A stretch of DNA of 64,000 nucleotides, taken from Daejeonella lutea. GTDB lineage: Bacteria; Bacteroidota; Bacteroidia; Sphingobacteriales; Sphingobacteriaceae. The position numbers and the translations under genes are program-made. Shown piece by piece: positions 54,043 to 62,381 of this stretch. The notes beneath the pieces are model-generated. The model ran no database searches. It worked only from the letters and a program-made list of their open reading frames with translations, and was not told the DNA's origin. Numbering within the stretch: the stretch's first letter is position 1; each line of letters begins with the position of its first letter. Where the stretch lies: contig NZ_FUYR01000002.1 of the NCBI RefSeq assembly GCF_900168015.1, forward strand, positions 390,557 to 454,556, in the 5' to 3' direction.

Positions 54043-54690
54043 TTAAGGTAATTTAGAAATTTTATTCAAATATGTATGATACTTCTGCCGGCTGATGAGT
54101 TCAGCACCAAGACTTTCGAGATGATCTGTGTGCACCTGGCAATCGATCATCATAAAATCTTTATGACGACACAGCCAAATTAGTGCAGCTTTAGAAGCAT
54201 TGCTAACTTTACTAAACATACTTTCCCCGCAAAAGACATGATTTATGACCACCCCATACAAACCGCCTACAAGTGTGTCATTCTCCCAAACTTCAACAGA
54301 ATGAGCGTAGCCTAATTTGTGTAAACTATTGTATGCAGTTTTCATTTCTGATGTAATCCAGGTTCCTTTCTCACCCTGACGCCTTACGCTTGCACAGGCT
54401 TCAATTACATCATCAAATGATTCATCATACGTTATGTTAAATTTAATGCTTTTCATCACCTTACTCATTGATGAGGAAACCTTTAACTTATCAGGAAATA
54501 GTACAAAACGTTCATGAGGCGAATACCAAAGGATCGGGGTTTCTTCAGAATACCATGGGAATATCCCCTGATGATAAGCCAGTACCAGTCGTTCTGGGGA
54601 GAGATCACCTCCCACAGCGAGTAATCCGTCGGATTCAGCAAGTTCAGGTTTGGGAAACCAGATCTCCGTTTCAGATAATTGATAAAACAT
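54043..54690 (-). CDS. aat: Leucyl/phenylalanyl-tRNA-protein transferase
   Basis: Aat adds Leu or Phe to proteins bearing N-terminal Arg or Lys, marking them for ClpAP. The 215 residues show FPKPELAESDGLLAVGGDLS, YHQGIFPWYSEETPILWYSP, GGLYGVVINHVFCGESMFS and the end segment DCQVHTDHLESLGAELISR. It lies 16 bases after the small membrane protein. Confidence 0.96.
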   Translation of the reverse strand: MFYQLSETEIWFPKPELAESDGLLAVGGDLSPERLVLAYHQGIFPWYSEETPILWYSPHERFVLFPDKLKVSSSMSKVMKSIKFNITYDESFDDVIEACASVRRQGEKGTWITSEMKTAYNSLHKLGYAHSVEVWENDTLVGGLYGVVINHVFCGESMFSKVSNASKAALIWLCRHKDFMMIDCQVHTDHLESLGAELISRQKYHTYLNKISKLP

Positions 54691-54706
54691 TATACGAGGG
54701 CAAGTT

Positions 54707-54991
54707 TTATTCTCGAGATATCAATAAAAATAAGGTTGAAATCAACAGCAAAGCAGAATAAAGTGCTATTGATCTGCGATGAAAATGATCTTTCGAAAAT
54801 GCAAAACCTGAATATATTGGTAACCCGAAAAGAAGAACTACCATTGGTAAAGCTAGTATCTCAAAAATCGCTCCTGTAAAGGCGAAATAGTAAACATTTA
54901 CGGTCTGGCTTAAAAGCCAAAAAAACGACACAAGTCCACTAAATACTAACAGCACTTTATTATCCCTTGAATTTCGAAATGCGCTAGTCAT
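54707..54991 (-). CDS. Small membrane protein, unknown function
   Basis: The 94 residues contain three hydrophobic segments (VLLVFSGLVSFFWLLS, YFAFTGAIFEILALPMVVLL and ALYSALLLISTLFLLI). It sits 3 bases after the TonB_C-like gene and 16 before aat, within the rbfA-to-TRIC block. I recognise no family. The tight spacing supports a real gene. Confidence 0.7.
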   Translation of the reverse strand: MTSAFRNSRDNKVLLVFSGLVSFFWLLSQTVNVYYFAFTGAIFEILALPMVVLLFGLPIYSGFAFSKDHFHRRSIALYSALLLISTLFLLISRE

Positions 54992-54994
54992 CCG

Positions 54995-55684
54995 CTATTT
55001 GCAGTTCTGCAGAATCATTGATTCGCTAATACCGCTCCCCAGGCGACGAACAGTCTGTGCGTCTTCACACGCTCCCTCTTTGTCCCCTTGTTTTAATTTT
55101 CGCTGCGCCTGTTTCAAAAGCCTTTCTACATACTTATCGTCGTAGCCCAACTGTGCTTTCAGCCCTATTATTCTGGCCTCATCAGCTTGATCATATGAGC
55201 CTTGCGCTTTTTTATCGTAAAAGTTATAAATGGCGCTATTTAGTCCAAGCCTTGCGTGATAGGTGTTGATTGCTGCGTTGATTTCATCTTTTGAACGTTG
55301 CTCGCACTTGAAATCACGAAGGGTAAAATTTACGGGCAAAACCAATGACACCAGCGTATCGTGATCAGCAGGCATAATCCATTTTCCAGATGTGAGGCGA
55401 ACAATCCTGAGGGCTTCGATATCCAGGTCGACGCCGAAACCTTTTTGAATTTTAGAATCAAAAATCTTTCCCTGTTTATTCAGCTTAAAGCTTACCTGAA
55501 TAGTTCCCTGAAGACAATTATCCTTCGAGAATTCCGGATAAATTAAATTGTTGTCGATAAAGCTGACAAGGCTTTTCTGGCCACCCTTAAAAACTGGCTG
55601 CGTATCCGTTGATTTGAAATCCGATATGATATTAACAAGCGGAAAGAAGCCGCAAAGGAAACTGAGGATTAAGTTCAGGTACAT
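54995..55684 (-). CDS. TonB_C-like domain protein with C-terminal helical region
   Basis: The 229-residue product starts with a signal-like hydrophobic segment (MYLNLILSFLCGFFPLVNII). A domain like the TonB C-terminus follows (GGQKSLVSFIDNNLIYPE, QGTIQVSFKLNKQGKI, VDLDIEALRIVRLTSGKWI), then a helical stretch with LGYDDKYVERLLKQAQRKLK and ACEDAQTVRRLGSGISESMI that resembles TPR. It lacks the proline-rich linker of true TonB. The function is unknown. Confidence 0.75.
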   Translation of the reverse strand: MYLNLILSFLCGFFPLVNIISDFKSTDTQPVFKGGQKSLVSFIDNNLIYPEFSKDNCLQGTIQVSFKLNKQGKIFDSKIQKGFGVDLDIEALRIVRLTSGKWIMPADHDTLVSLVLPVNFTLRDFKCEQRSKDEINAAINTYHARLGLNSAIYNFYDKKAQGSYDQADEARIIGLKAQLGYDDKYVERLLKQAQRKLKQGDKEGACEDAQTVRRLGSGISESMILQNCK

Positions 55685-55712
55685 ATTCTAATCTAACGAA
55701 AAATAAAGGAAA

Positions 55713-56417
55713 CTAATATCCAAACGTATGCTTTAATATGATATCAGGGTCAGGGCAGTTGTGAAGATAAACCTCACGTTCGGAATAACGGCACACTCCA
55801 GGATAATCGCCTTCAAAACCATCAAGATCGAATATTAGTTGGAAATGAAGATGGGGAGGCCAGTGACCATTTTCTGATTCACCCCCAAATACAGCAATTT
55901 TATCTCCCCGGATAACTGCTGATCCTTTTTCGAGATCTTTAATACTCGCAAGATCAAGGTGACCAAAAAGGGTGTGGAACTTCAGATTTCCGACCTGGTG
56001 TTCAAGAATTATCGTTGCACCGTAATCTCCAAAATTATCATTAAAACGAAAGCTGTGAATCTTTCCTGCCAAAGGTGAAAACACCGGTGTGCCTTCAGGC
56101 CCCCATATATCTATGCCCAGATGAAGACGACGAGGTTCCTCATTCATATCGAACAAATTACTTCGTGCGTATATAGTACGATGCTCGTTATAACCACCGA
56201 CACCGTACCGGCAGTCCTCCTTCTCTAGCTTCTGCCTAACCCATTGCGAGAATACTTTTGTATCTCCGAGTATAGCAGGATCCAATTCTGTGTTTGATGC
56301 AGTAAAGTCGAAAGGATATAATTTATCTGATGAAATATCAAACGGAACAACGGATGCTATCTGGCCCGCATTTTCTTCAAGATATTGTTTCAGCCTGGCT
56401 GATTTTTCAGCACTCAT
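55713..56417 (-). CDS. M23 family peptidoglycan metallopeptidase
   Basis: The 234-residue LytM-type protein has the zinc motif HLGIDIWGPEGTPVFSPLAG (HxxxD) and HWPPHLHFQLIF (HxH). There is no clear signal peptide. It overlaps the PAQR-type gene by ATGA. Such enzymes cut peptide cross-links in peptidoglycan; if it stays in the cytoplasm the substrate is unclear. Confidence 0.88.
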   Translation of the reverse strand: MSAEKSARLKQYLEENAGQIASVVPFDISSDKLYPFDFTASNTELDPAILGDTKVFSQWVRQKLEKEDCRYGVGGYNEHRTIYARSNLFDMNEEPRRLHLGIDIWGPEGTPVFSPLAGKIHSFRFNDNFGDYGATIILEHQVGNLKFHTLFGHLDLASIKDLEKGSAVIRGDKIAVFGGESENGHWPPHLHFQLIFDLDGFEGDYPGVCRYSEREVYLHNCPDPDIILKHTFGY

Positions 56418-57043
56418 GCGAATAAATAAAAGTAGTTGTATACATAGTGGGAGAGAGCACCGGCGACCACGAAAAGATGCCAGATCTCATGACTATGCAA
56501 AATCTTTCCCATTGGTTTGTCTTTATAATAGAAAAATGTTCCGGCGACGTAAAACAAACCACCAAGCAACATCCATACAATAGCCCGGAACGGAAGTTTT
56601 AAGGCCATCTCGTTGAGAAGTGGTACAATTAGCGCACCCATTGCGATGTAAATGGTTAATGATAGAACGGTGTTTTTTAAACGATTGAAGATCTTCAGCA
56701 GGCATCCTGCAAGGGCGATCGTCCATATTATGATAAAAAGTGACCATCGAATATAGCCATCAAATACCAGTAGGGCTGTAGGAGTATATGATCCGGCGAT
56801 CATGAGATAAATGCAGCAATGATCAAATTTCTGCCAAAAACGGATCTCCTTTTCTGTGACAGGATAACTGTGATAGGTGGAACTTATCCCGAAAAGTACA
56901 ATAGTACAAATTCCATAAATCCATGCAGCGGTAAATTCTGCCTGAGTATCGGCACGTATCAATAATAAAATTGTACCCGGAATTGCCAGTATTGCCGGGA
57001 CTACATGTGTATAAAAATTGATCGGCTCACGGATTGTCCTCAT
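56414..57043 (-). CDS. Hemolysin III / PAQR family membrane protein
   Basis: The 209-residue protein has seven TM helices with the family's metal-site motifs: FGISSTYHSYP, KFDHCCIYLMIAGSYTPTAL and the C-terminal HEIWHLFVVAGALSHY. Bacterial members have no settled function; the hemolysin name is historical. It starts 2 bases after rbfA. Confidence 0.92.
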   Translation of the reverse strand: MRTIREPINFYTHVVPAILAIPGTILLLIRADTQAEFTAAWIYGICTIVLFGISSTYHSYPVTEKEIRFWQKFDHCCIYLMIAGSYTPTALLVFDGYIRWSLFIIIWTIALAGCLLKIFNRLKNTVLSLTIYIAMGALIVPLLNEMALKLPFRAIVWMLLGGLFYVAGTFFYYKDKPMGKILHSHEIWHLFVVAGALSHYVYNYFYLFA

Positions 57044-57045
57044 TT

Positions 57046-57420
57046 TTATTCTTCCTGCTCCGGCTGACGAGGCTCCTTGCTAATCTTATCAAAAATCTTA
57101 TCCATACGCTCAACGTATTCGCTGGTATCATCTACGAAAAACTCAAGCTGAGGAACAATCCTTGCCTGATCTTTTATCCGGCTACCAAGTTTATAACGGA
57201 TCTCCCCAGCGTGGGCCTTGATTGTATTGAGAGCCAGGGAATTATTTGAGCTATTAAAAAAGCTCAGATAAATACGCGCTATAGCCAGATCTGAGGTAAC
57301 TCTTACCTTAGTTATAGTAACCATGATATTAGGAAGCAAATTTGATCCTTCACGTTGAAATATCTCAGCCAGGTCTTTCTGGATTACTCCTGCAAACTTT
57401 TGTTGACGTTTAGATTCCAT
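57046..57420 (-). CDS. rbfA: Ribosome-binding factor A
   Basis: RbfA is a 30S maturation factor with a KH-like fold. The 124 residues include RQQKFAGVIQKDLAEIFQRE, ITKVRVTSDLAIARIYLSF and GSRIKDQARIVPQLEFFVDD. It follows hflX by 18 bases. Confidence 0.95.
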   Translation of the reverse strand: MESKRQQKFAGVIQKDLAEIFQREGSNLLPNIMVTITKVRVTSDLAIARIYLSFFNSSNNSLALNTIKAHAGEIRYKLGSRIKDQARIVPQLEFFVDDTSEYVERMDKIFDKISKEPRQPEQEE

Positions 57421-57438
57421 AATTAATTCGGCTAGGGA

Positions 57439-58626
57439 TTAGTATAAAAGTTTATCATAAGGGTAACGGGCAGTATGTATCGCTTTTACTTTCTCATACA
57501 ACAGCGATCTAAATTCATCAACGTTTTCCTTATTCAGCGCAGAGATAAATATCGCTGGGGCCCGATTTTTATTCATCCAGCTGTTCTTAAAATCTGACAA
57601 GGTTAATGGCGGATGCTCTTCCTGCGGATCAAAGTCTGCAGGTACATATGCATCAATTTTATTGAATACCATGATAATTTCCTTATCGATTGCTCCCATT
57701 TCCTTTAACGTTTCATTAACAGTATTGATCTGATCTTCAAAGTTAGGATGGGAAATATCAACAACATGGATCAATATATCAGCTTCGCGAACCTCATCAA
57801 GAGTTGATTTAAAGCACTCTATGAGATGATGTGGAAGTTTCCTAATGAAACCTACGGTGTCCGAAAGGAGAAAAGGGAGATTCTCTATTACAACTTTCCT
57901 GACCGTAGTGTCCAAAGTAGCAAAAAGCTTATTCTCAGCAAAAACTTCCGATTTGGAAATCATGTTCATGATGGTCGATTTTCCAACGTTTGTATACCCA
58001 ACCAGGGAAACTCGTACCAACTGGTTTCGATTCTTCCGTTGGGTTTCGTTTTGTTTATCGATTTCCCGCAGTCTTTCTTTTAGCAGAGAGATCTTGTTTA
58101 AAATTAAACGACGGTCAGTCTCTATTTGGCTCTCTCCGGGTCCACGCATACCTATACCCCCTTTCTGCCGCTCAAGGTGAGTCCATAAACGTGTCAGCCG
58201 TGGTAATAAATATTGTAATTGAGCAAGCTCAACCTGAGTTTTAGCCTGTGATGATTGAGCCCGCTTGGCGAAGATGTCCAAAATAAGATTGCTTCGGTCC
58301 AGAATTTTCACCTGAAGCTCATTCTCGATATTCCTAAGCTGCGATGGCGATAATTCATCGTCAAACACGACAATATCTATTTCTTCGGATTTCACGTAAG
58401 CATTGATCTCTTCGAGCTTGCCTGTCCCTACAAAAGTAGCACGGTCTGGGCGCTGCATCCTTTGGGTAAATGCTTTATGTGTTTCTCCGCCCGCCGTTTC
58501 AACCAAAAAAGTTAACTCATCCAAGTATTCTCTCGTTTGCTCTTCGGTCTCCCCGGGAGTTATTATCCCAACTAAAACCACTTTTTCCGGCTTTATCGCT
58601 GTATCAAAAAATTTCTGTCTTGGCAT
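57439..58626 (-). CDS. hflX: GTPase HflX
   Basis: HflX is a ribosome-associated GTPase that splits stalled ribosomes. The 395 residues have the N-terminal HflX domain (GGETHKAFTQRMQRPDRATF, FVGTGKLEEI), a glycine-rich linker (KGGIGMRGPGESQIETDRR) and the G domain: G1 GYTNVGKST, G3 LSDTVGFI, G4 VFNKID. A candidate -7 element lies 20 bases upstream. Confidence 0.96.
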   Translation of the reverse strand: MPRQKFFDTAIKPEKVVLVGIITPGETEEQTREYLDELTFLVETAGGETHKAFTQRMQRPDRATFVGTGKLEEINAYVKSEEIDIVVFDDELSPSQLRNIENELQVKILDRSNLILDIFAKRAQSSQAKTQVELAQLQYLLPRLTRLWTHLERQKGGIGMRGPGESQIETDRRLILNKISLLKERLREIDKQNETQRKNRNQLVRVSLVGYTNVGKSTIMNMISKSEVFAENKLFATLDTTVRKVVIENLPFLLSDTVGFIRKLPHHLIECFKSTLDEVREADILIHVVDISHPNFEDQINTVNETLKEMGAIDKEIIMVFNKIDAYVPADFDPQEEHPPLTLSDFKNSWMNKNRAPAIFISALNKENVDEFRSLLYEKVKAIHTARYPYDKLLY

Positions 58627-58645
58627 TTAATTAGTTAACAATTGT

Positions 58646-58653
58646 CAAAGATA
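58646..58653 (-). promoter_or_regulatory. Candidate -7 element of the hflX promoter
   Basis: TATCTTTG on the minus strand is identical to the nuo -7 element and lies 19 bases before the hflX ATG. There is no clear TTG at -33. It separates hflX from the trp genes upstream. Confidence 0.45.
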
Positions 58654-58727
58654 AGAGTTTGGCCACTACCACCAGCCTGGGCAGACATTGCGCAACGACC
58701 ACAAGTCTATCGTTGATAACGATGGTT

Positions 58728-59546
58728 TTAAAACTGCTTCACAAACTCGGCCATTGCTCTTCCCGGGTCTTGTTGTTTCATAAAATTTTCGCCAATCAGG
58801 AATCCGTTAAATCCTGCTGATCTGAGTTCTGTAATAGTCGTCGGATCACTTAAACCGCTTTCGGAGATTTTTAAGAACTCAGCGGGAATATGCTCAACCA
58901 GATCATAAGAATGTTGAACGGAAACGTTAAAGTCAGCCAAATTGCGATTATTTACTCCCACCGCGTCGAGTTCGGGAAAAAGGCTCCTGTCGAGTTCTTC
59001 GCGGTTATGCACTTCAAGCAAAACGCTCATACCCAAGCCTTTTGCAAGTCTTGCAAGTTTCTGAATTTCGTCAGGCCTGAGGATCGCGGCAATTAACAGG
59101 ATTACATCCGCACCCAGCGCCTTTGCTTCAACCACCTGGTATTCGTCCAGCATAAACTCTTTTCTAAGGACCGGGATCTTATTTCTTTTCCTGGCTTCTA
59201 TCACATCTGCCTTTTTTCCTCCAAAAAAACTTCGATCTGTTAAAACAGACAGAGCAGATGCACCAGCAGAAGCATAGCCATTGGTTACTTCCTTAACACT
59301 TACTTTATTATTTATTATGCCCTTCGATGGCGATTGCCGCTTGAATTCAGCAATTATCCCTGTTAGAGCCGGATCCAAAATAGAATCACGAAAAGAATAA
59401 CATTCTCTGAAAAAATTGTCAGATTCCTCCAATCTTACAATTGGAGTCCTTCGCCTGTCAGCTTCTATCTCCTGTTTTTTCTTGGCAACAATTCTGTCAA
59501 GTATTGTTGCCTGCCCATTTACGGTGTTTGATTCAGTATTGCTCAT
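58728..59546 (-). CDS. trpC: Indole-3-glycerol-phosphate synthase
   Basis: TrpC closes the indole ring from CdRP. The 272 residues (ATG at 59546, preferred to the TTG two codons before) show the (beta/alpha)8 motifs IIAEFKRQSPSKG, GASALSVLTDRSFFGG, PVLRKEFMLDEYQV, VGVNNRNLADFNV and KISESGLSDP. It follows trpG directly, with trpD not in between. Confidence 0.96.
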   Translation of the reverse strand: MSNTESNTVNGQATILDRIVAKKKQEIEADRRRTPIVRLEESDNFFRECYSFRDSILDPALTGIIAEFKRQSPSKGIINNKVSVKEVTNGYASAGASALSVLTDRSFFGGKKADVIEARKRNKIPVLRKEFMLDEYQVVEAKALGADVILLIAAILRPDEIQKLARLAKGLGMSVLLEVHNREELDRSLFPELDAVGVNNRNLADFNVSVQHSYDLVEHIPAEFLKISESGLSDPTTITELRSAGFNGFLIGENFMKQQDPGRAMAEFVKQF

Positions 59547-59559
59547 ATTCAATTCACAA

Positions 59560-60123
59560 TCAGCTAAGCCAGTTCGATATTAATAGTTTTCCATGTTCCG
59601 TCAAAACAGATTCAGGGTGGAACTGAACCCCCCTTACATCAAGTGTTCGATGGCGCAATGCCATGATCACTCCGTTTACATCGACAGCCGTAACTTCTAT
59701 TTCTGCGGGAACATTATCGTTTTTAACAGCCCAGGAATGATACCTTCCGACCTTAAATTCCGAAGGGCAATTATTAAATAACTTTTCATCTGAAGCCAGC
59801 ACTTTTATTTCCGTTGCGCGACCGTGAACAGGTCGTGAAAGATTGTACAGCTCTCCGCCAAAAACTTCTCCAATAGCCTGAAGCCCCAGGCAAATGCCCA
59901 GAATACTTTTGGTCGGCGAGTATGTGCGGATAACATCCAATAGCAAGCCAGACTCAGAAGGTATCCCCGGCCCTGGAGATAAAAGGATTTTATCAAATGC
60001 ATTTACATCAGCAAGTTTAAATTTATCATTACGCCAAACAGTCGCTTCATTTCCTGTTTCATTTAAAAGGTGTACGAGATTGAAGGTAAATGAGTCGTAA
60101 TTGTCTATTACTAGTATGTTCAT
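59560..60123 (-). CDS. trpG: Anthranilate synthase component II (glutamine amidotransferase)
   Basis: TrpG supplies ammonia to TrpE. The 187 residues have the class I triad: nucleophile Cys in LGICLGLQAIGE, and His and Glu in QFHPESVLTEHGK. The N-terminus IDNYDSFTFNLVHLL is typical. It may also serve para-aminobenzoate synthesis, as in many bacteria. It lies 75 bases after trpE. Confidence 0.95.
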   Translation of the reverse strand: MNILVIDNYDSFTFNLVHLLNETGNEATVWRNDKFKLADVNAFDKILLSPGPGIPSESGLLLDVIRTYSPTKSILGICLGLQAIGEVFGGELYNLSRPVHGRATEIKVLASDEKLFNNCPSEFKVGRYHSWAVKNDNVPAEIEVTAVDVNGVIMALRHRTLDVRGVQFHPESVLTEHGKLLISNWLS

Positions 60124-60198
60124 TTTTTATAGGGTATTGGGTGTTAGGTGATAATTCAAAACGCTGTGCTAAAAAGTCCACTGTCAACTCTTAACTTT
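60124..60198. repeat. Repeat-like spacer between trpE and trpG
   Basis: The spacer carries GGGTATTGGGTGTTAGGTG near 60129-60147, a low-complexity GT-rich string, and near the other end CTGTCAACTCTTAACTTTTT. The composition resembles degenerate dispersed repeats rather than coding or leader sequence. The arms do not form a convincing perfect stem. Confidence 0.4.
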
Positions 60199-61608
60199 TT
60201 AAAGTTCCTCCGCCATCTCCAGCGCCTTCCGTAAGGCCATTATTTTATTGTTCACTTCATTTAATTCACTTTGCGGGTCAGAATCTGCAACAATACCTGC
60301 TCCTGCCTGGTAATGTAATACGTTATTCTGGCTGAGAAATGAACGGATCATGATAGCATGATTAAAATCTCCATTAAAGCCCATAAATCCTATTGCTCCA
60401 CTATAAAAACCACGCTTTTGCCTTTCAAACTTGTCAATTAGCGTCATAGCCATATATTTTGGTGCCCCACTGAGTGTCCCTGCGGGATAGGTATCACCCA
60501 CAACGTCAAACGGATCGACTGCTTCTTGTAGCTGGCCTGTCACTTTTGATACCATGTGAATTAGGTGTGAATAATATTGGATTTCCTTAAATGACCGTAC
60601 TTCCACTTTATCGCAATGTCGGCTAAGGTCGTTGCGTGCCAGATCCACAAGCATGACATGCTCGGCATTTTCTTTAACATCCTGCTTTAAATTTTCAGCT
60701 AATTCAGCATCAAGTGCTCCATCACCCGTCCTTTTAAATGTGCCTGCTATTGGGTAGATCGTGGCTTCGTTATTCTTTATTGTAAGCTGGGCCTCAGGTG
60801 AAGAACCAAAAAGTTTAAAATCCCCATAATCATAATAAAAGAGATAAGGCGACGGGTTAATAGATCGCAATGCCCTGTATACGTTAAATTCGTCACCCAG
60901 AAAGGGTTTAGAAAATGCACGTGAAGGCACGATCTGGAATACGTCACCACGGAAGATATGTTTCTTGACCCCTTCTACTGTGGTGATAAACTCTTCATCG
61001 GTAAAATTGGATTTCTCTTCACCATTCAGCTTGAATTTATATTCAGGAAAATTCTTATTCTGTATTAGGTATTGAATCTTCTCCAGGTTGTCGGGGCTCT
61101 TTTTGTCAGTACGATGCTCAAGCAGGTATAATTCGTTCTTGAAATGGTCAACCACAATAATATACCGGTAAACGTGATATTGCATCAAAGGGATGTTTCT
61201 TCCATCGGCCGGCGTTGCAGTCAACTTAATATCCTCAAAGTGCTCAATTGTCTCATATGCAAAATATCCAAAAAGACCATTTGATATGAATTTAAAATCA
61301 TTCGCTGACGTAGATTCAAACTGATTCCTGAACTCGGAAACTTGCTTTTTCAGATCTACCTCGTTAAGTGGATACTGCTCACGAGTGCCATCTGGAAAAT
61401 ATGTTTCGAGTTTATCACCAGTAAGCGTTATTCCTGCAATTGGGTCACAGCAGACGTAACTTAAGCTATTTTCACGGCTATGATAATCGGAACTTTCAAG
61501 TAGTATGCTATTTGGAAAAACATCCCTTAATCGAAGGTAAATGCTCACAGGCGTAGTTGTATCTGCAAGGAGTTTTTTGTGTGATGTGTATAATTTATAA
61601 TTCTTCAT
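60199..61608 (-). CDS. trpE: Anthranilate synthase component I
   Basis: TrpE makes anthranilate from chorismate. The 469 residues include the tryptophan feedback site segment SILLESSDYHSRENSLSY near residues 34-51, and the catalytic motifs VPSRAFSKPF, FGSSPEAQLTI, MLVDLARNDLSRHC and YPAGTLSGAPKYMAM. A leader-peptide attenuator precedes it. Confidence 0.97.
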   Translation of the reverse strand: MKNYKLYTSHKKLLADTTTPVSIYLRLRDVFPNSILLESSDYHSRENSLSYVCCDPIAGITLTGDKLETYFPDGTREQYPLNEVDLKKQVSEFRNQFESTSANDFKFISNGLFGYFAYETIEHFEDIKLTATPADGRNIPLMQYHVYRYIIVVDHFKNELYLLEHRTDKKSPDNLEKIQYLIQNKNFPEYKFKLNGEEKSNFTDEEFITTVEGVKKHIFRGDVFQIVPSRAFSKPFLGDEFNVYRALRSINPSPYLFYYDYGDFKLFGSSPEAQLTIKNNEATIYPIAGTFKRTGDGALDAELAENLKQDVKENAEHVMLVDLARNDLSRHCDKVEVRSFKEIQYYSHLIHMVSKVTGQLQEAVDPFDVVGDTYPAGTLSGAPKYMAMTLIDKFERQKRGFYSGAIGFMGFNGDFNHAIMIRSFLSQNNVLHYQAGAGIVADSDPQSELNEVNNKIMALRKALEMAEEL

Positions 61609-61643
61609 ATCTGATTTTGAATCCCGGAGGATACTTCAAGCCA

Positions 61644-61675
61644 TAAAAAAACCCGACGGGTTTACGCGTCGGGTT
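61644..61675 (-). terminator. trp attenuator terminator
   Basis: On the minus strand a perfect 9-bp stem AACCCGACG/CGTCGGGTT with an 8-base loop is followed by U-rich sequence (seven U in all). It lies 36 bases before the trpE ATG and 35 after the stop of the leader peptide, the classic attenuator position. Confidence 0.92.
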
Positions 61676-61709
61676 CATATTGTTTAGGTTTTGGTTGATT
61701 AATATTATC

Positions 61710-61781
61710 TCAAAATACCTGTCCCGTGCGCCGCTGTGTTAGAGGGTACCACCAATTTCCAGTATTTTGTGTCATGTTCAT
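61710..61781 (-). CDS. trpL: trp operon leader peptide
   Basis: A 23-codon frame starts at 61781, with a second in-frame ATG at 61775. It reads MNMTQNTGNWWYPLTQRRTG and ends in QVF. Two adjacent Trp codons (61749-61754) are followed by Tyr and a stop 35 bases before the terminator. Ribosome stalling at the Trp codons would be expected to favour an alternative fold. One candidate antiterminator pairs GCGCACGGG-type sequence (61723-61731) with the 5' arm of the terminator (61665-61673). The start codon lies 6 bases after a consensus -7 element. Confidence 0.85.
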   Translation of the reverse strand: MNMTQNTGNWWYPLTQRRTGQVF

Positions 61782-61787
61782 CGGTCA

Positions 61788-61817
61788 CAAAAATATAAAG
61801 AAATTCGACATTGCAAA
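61788..61817 (-). promoter_or_regulatory. trp operon promoter
   Basis: On the minus strand TTTG (61817-61814), an 18-base spacer and TATTTTTG (61795-61788) match the Bacteroidota consensus. Transcription should start a few bases before, or at, the first ATG of the leader peptide. Confidence 0.75.
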
Positions 61818-61867
61818 TTTTTTGAGATATAAATCTGTAAAAAGCTTAGCCCGATATACGGTTTGCA

Positions 61868-62323
61868 TTAAGAGTTACCAATAGACATCCCCAACAATGG
61901 GCGACCGCTCTGATAAATTGCGACGACAATAACCAGCACAGCCAGGCCATAATAAAGAGCAATTGCGCGGTGCTTATTTATCGCAATATCACCACGTTTT
62001 GACTTTGCATGCCCGATTGTTATCAAGGCCACCGCAAATAACATTAATACAGCATGTTCCACGGTCCAATATCGAACTACGGTATCCTTCATAGCATCAC
62101 CCATATTTCCGTATTGAACAAAAGGGCTAACAAAACATAAAATCAATCCTGCCAACAACTGTGTATGCGTAGCAATCATGGCAAAGAAATTGATTTTCCT
62201 GTTAGTTTGCGTGTAATCCTTTTTCCCAAACAGTGCGGTAATTGATAGAATGATCGCTACGGCCAGAAGTAATAGAACTATATAGCGTAGTCCTGAATGG
62301 AGTCCTAATATGAAATTGTACAT
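61868..62323 (-). CDS. Small cytochrome b-like membrane protein
   Basis: The 151-residue protein has four hydrophobic segments with histidines placed at helix ends (GLHSGLRYIVLLLL, ATHTQLLAGLILCF, TVEHAVLMLFAVALITIGHA). These resemble a haem-binding cytochrome b561-like fold, and homologues in Bacteroidota are often labelled cytochrome B. Haem binding is inference. It is monocistronic, with no redox partner nearby. Confidence 0.7.
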   Translation of the reverse strand: MYNFILGLHSGLRYIVLLLLAVAIILSITALFGKKDYTQTNRKINFFAMIATHTQLLAGLILCFVSPFVQYGNMGDAMKDTVVRYWTVEHAVLMLFAVALITIGHAKSKRGDIAINKHRAIALYYGLAVLVIVVAIYQSGRPLLGMSIGNS

Positions 62324-62381
62324 ATTCTTATTTGTTTATGAAGCAAAGTAAAGAAAAAAGTATGAATGACAAGAGCGGGAT

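Noticed and set aside
61741..61760. GGTGGTACC on the minus strand upstream of trpE, resembling a T-box motif
   Set aside because: The bases are explained as Trp-Trp-Tyr codons of the leader peptide. No T-box stem I/specifier structure is visible and the distance to the promoter is far too short.
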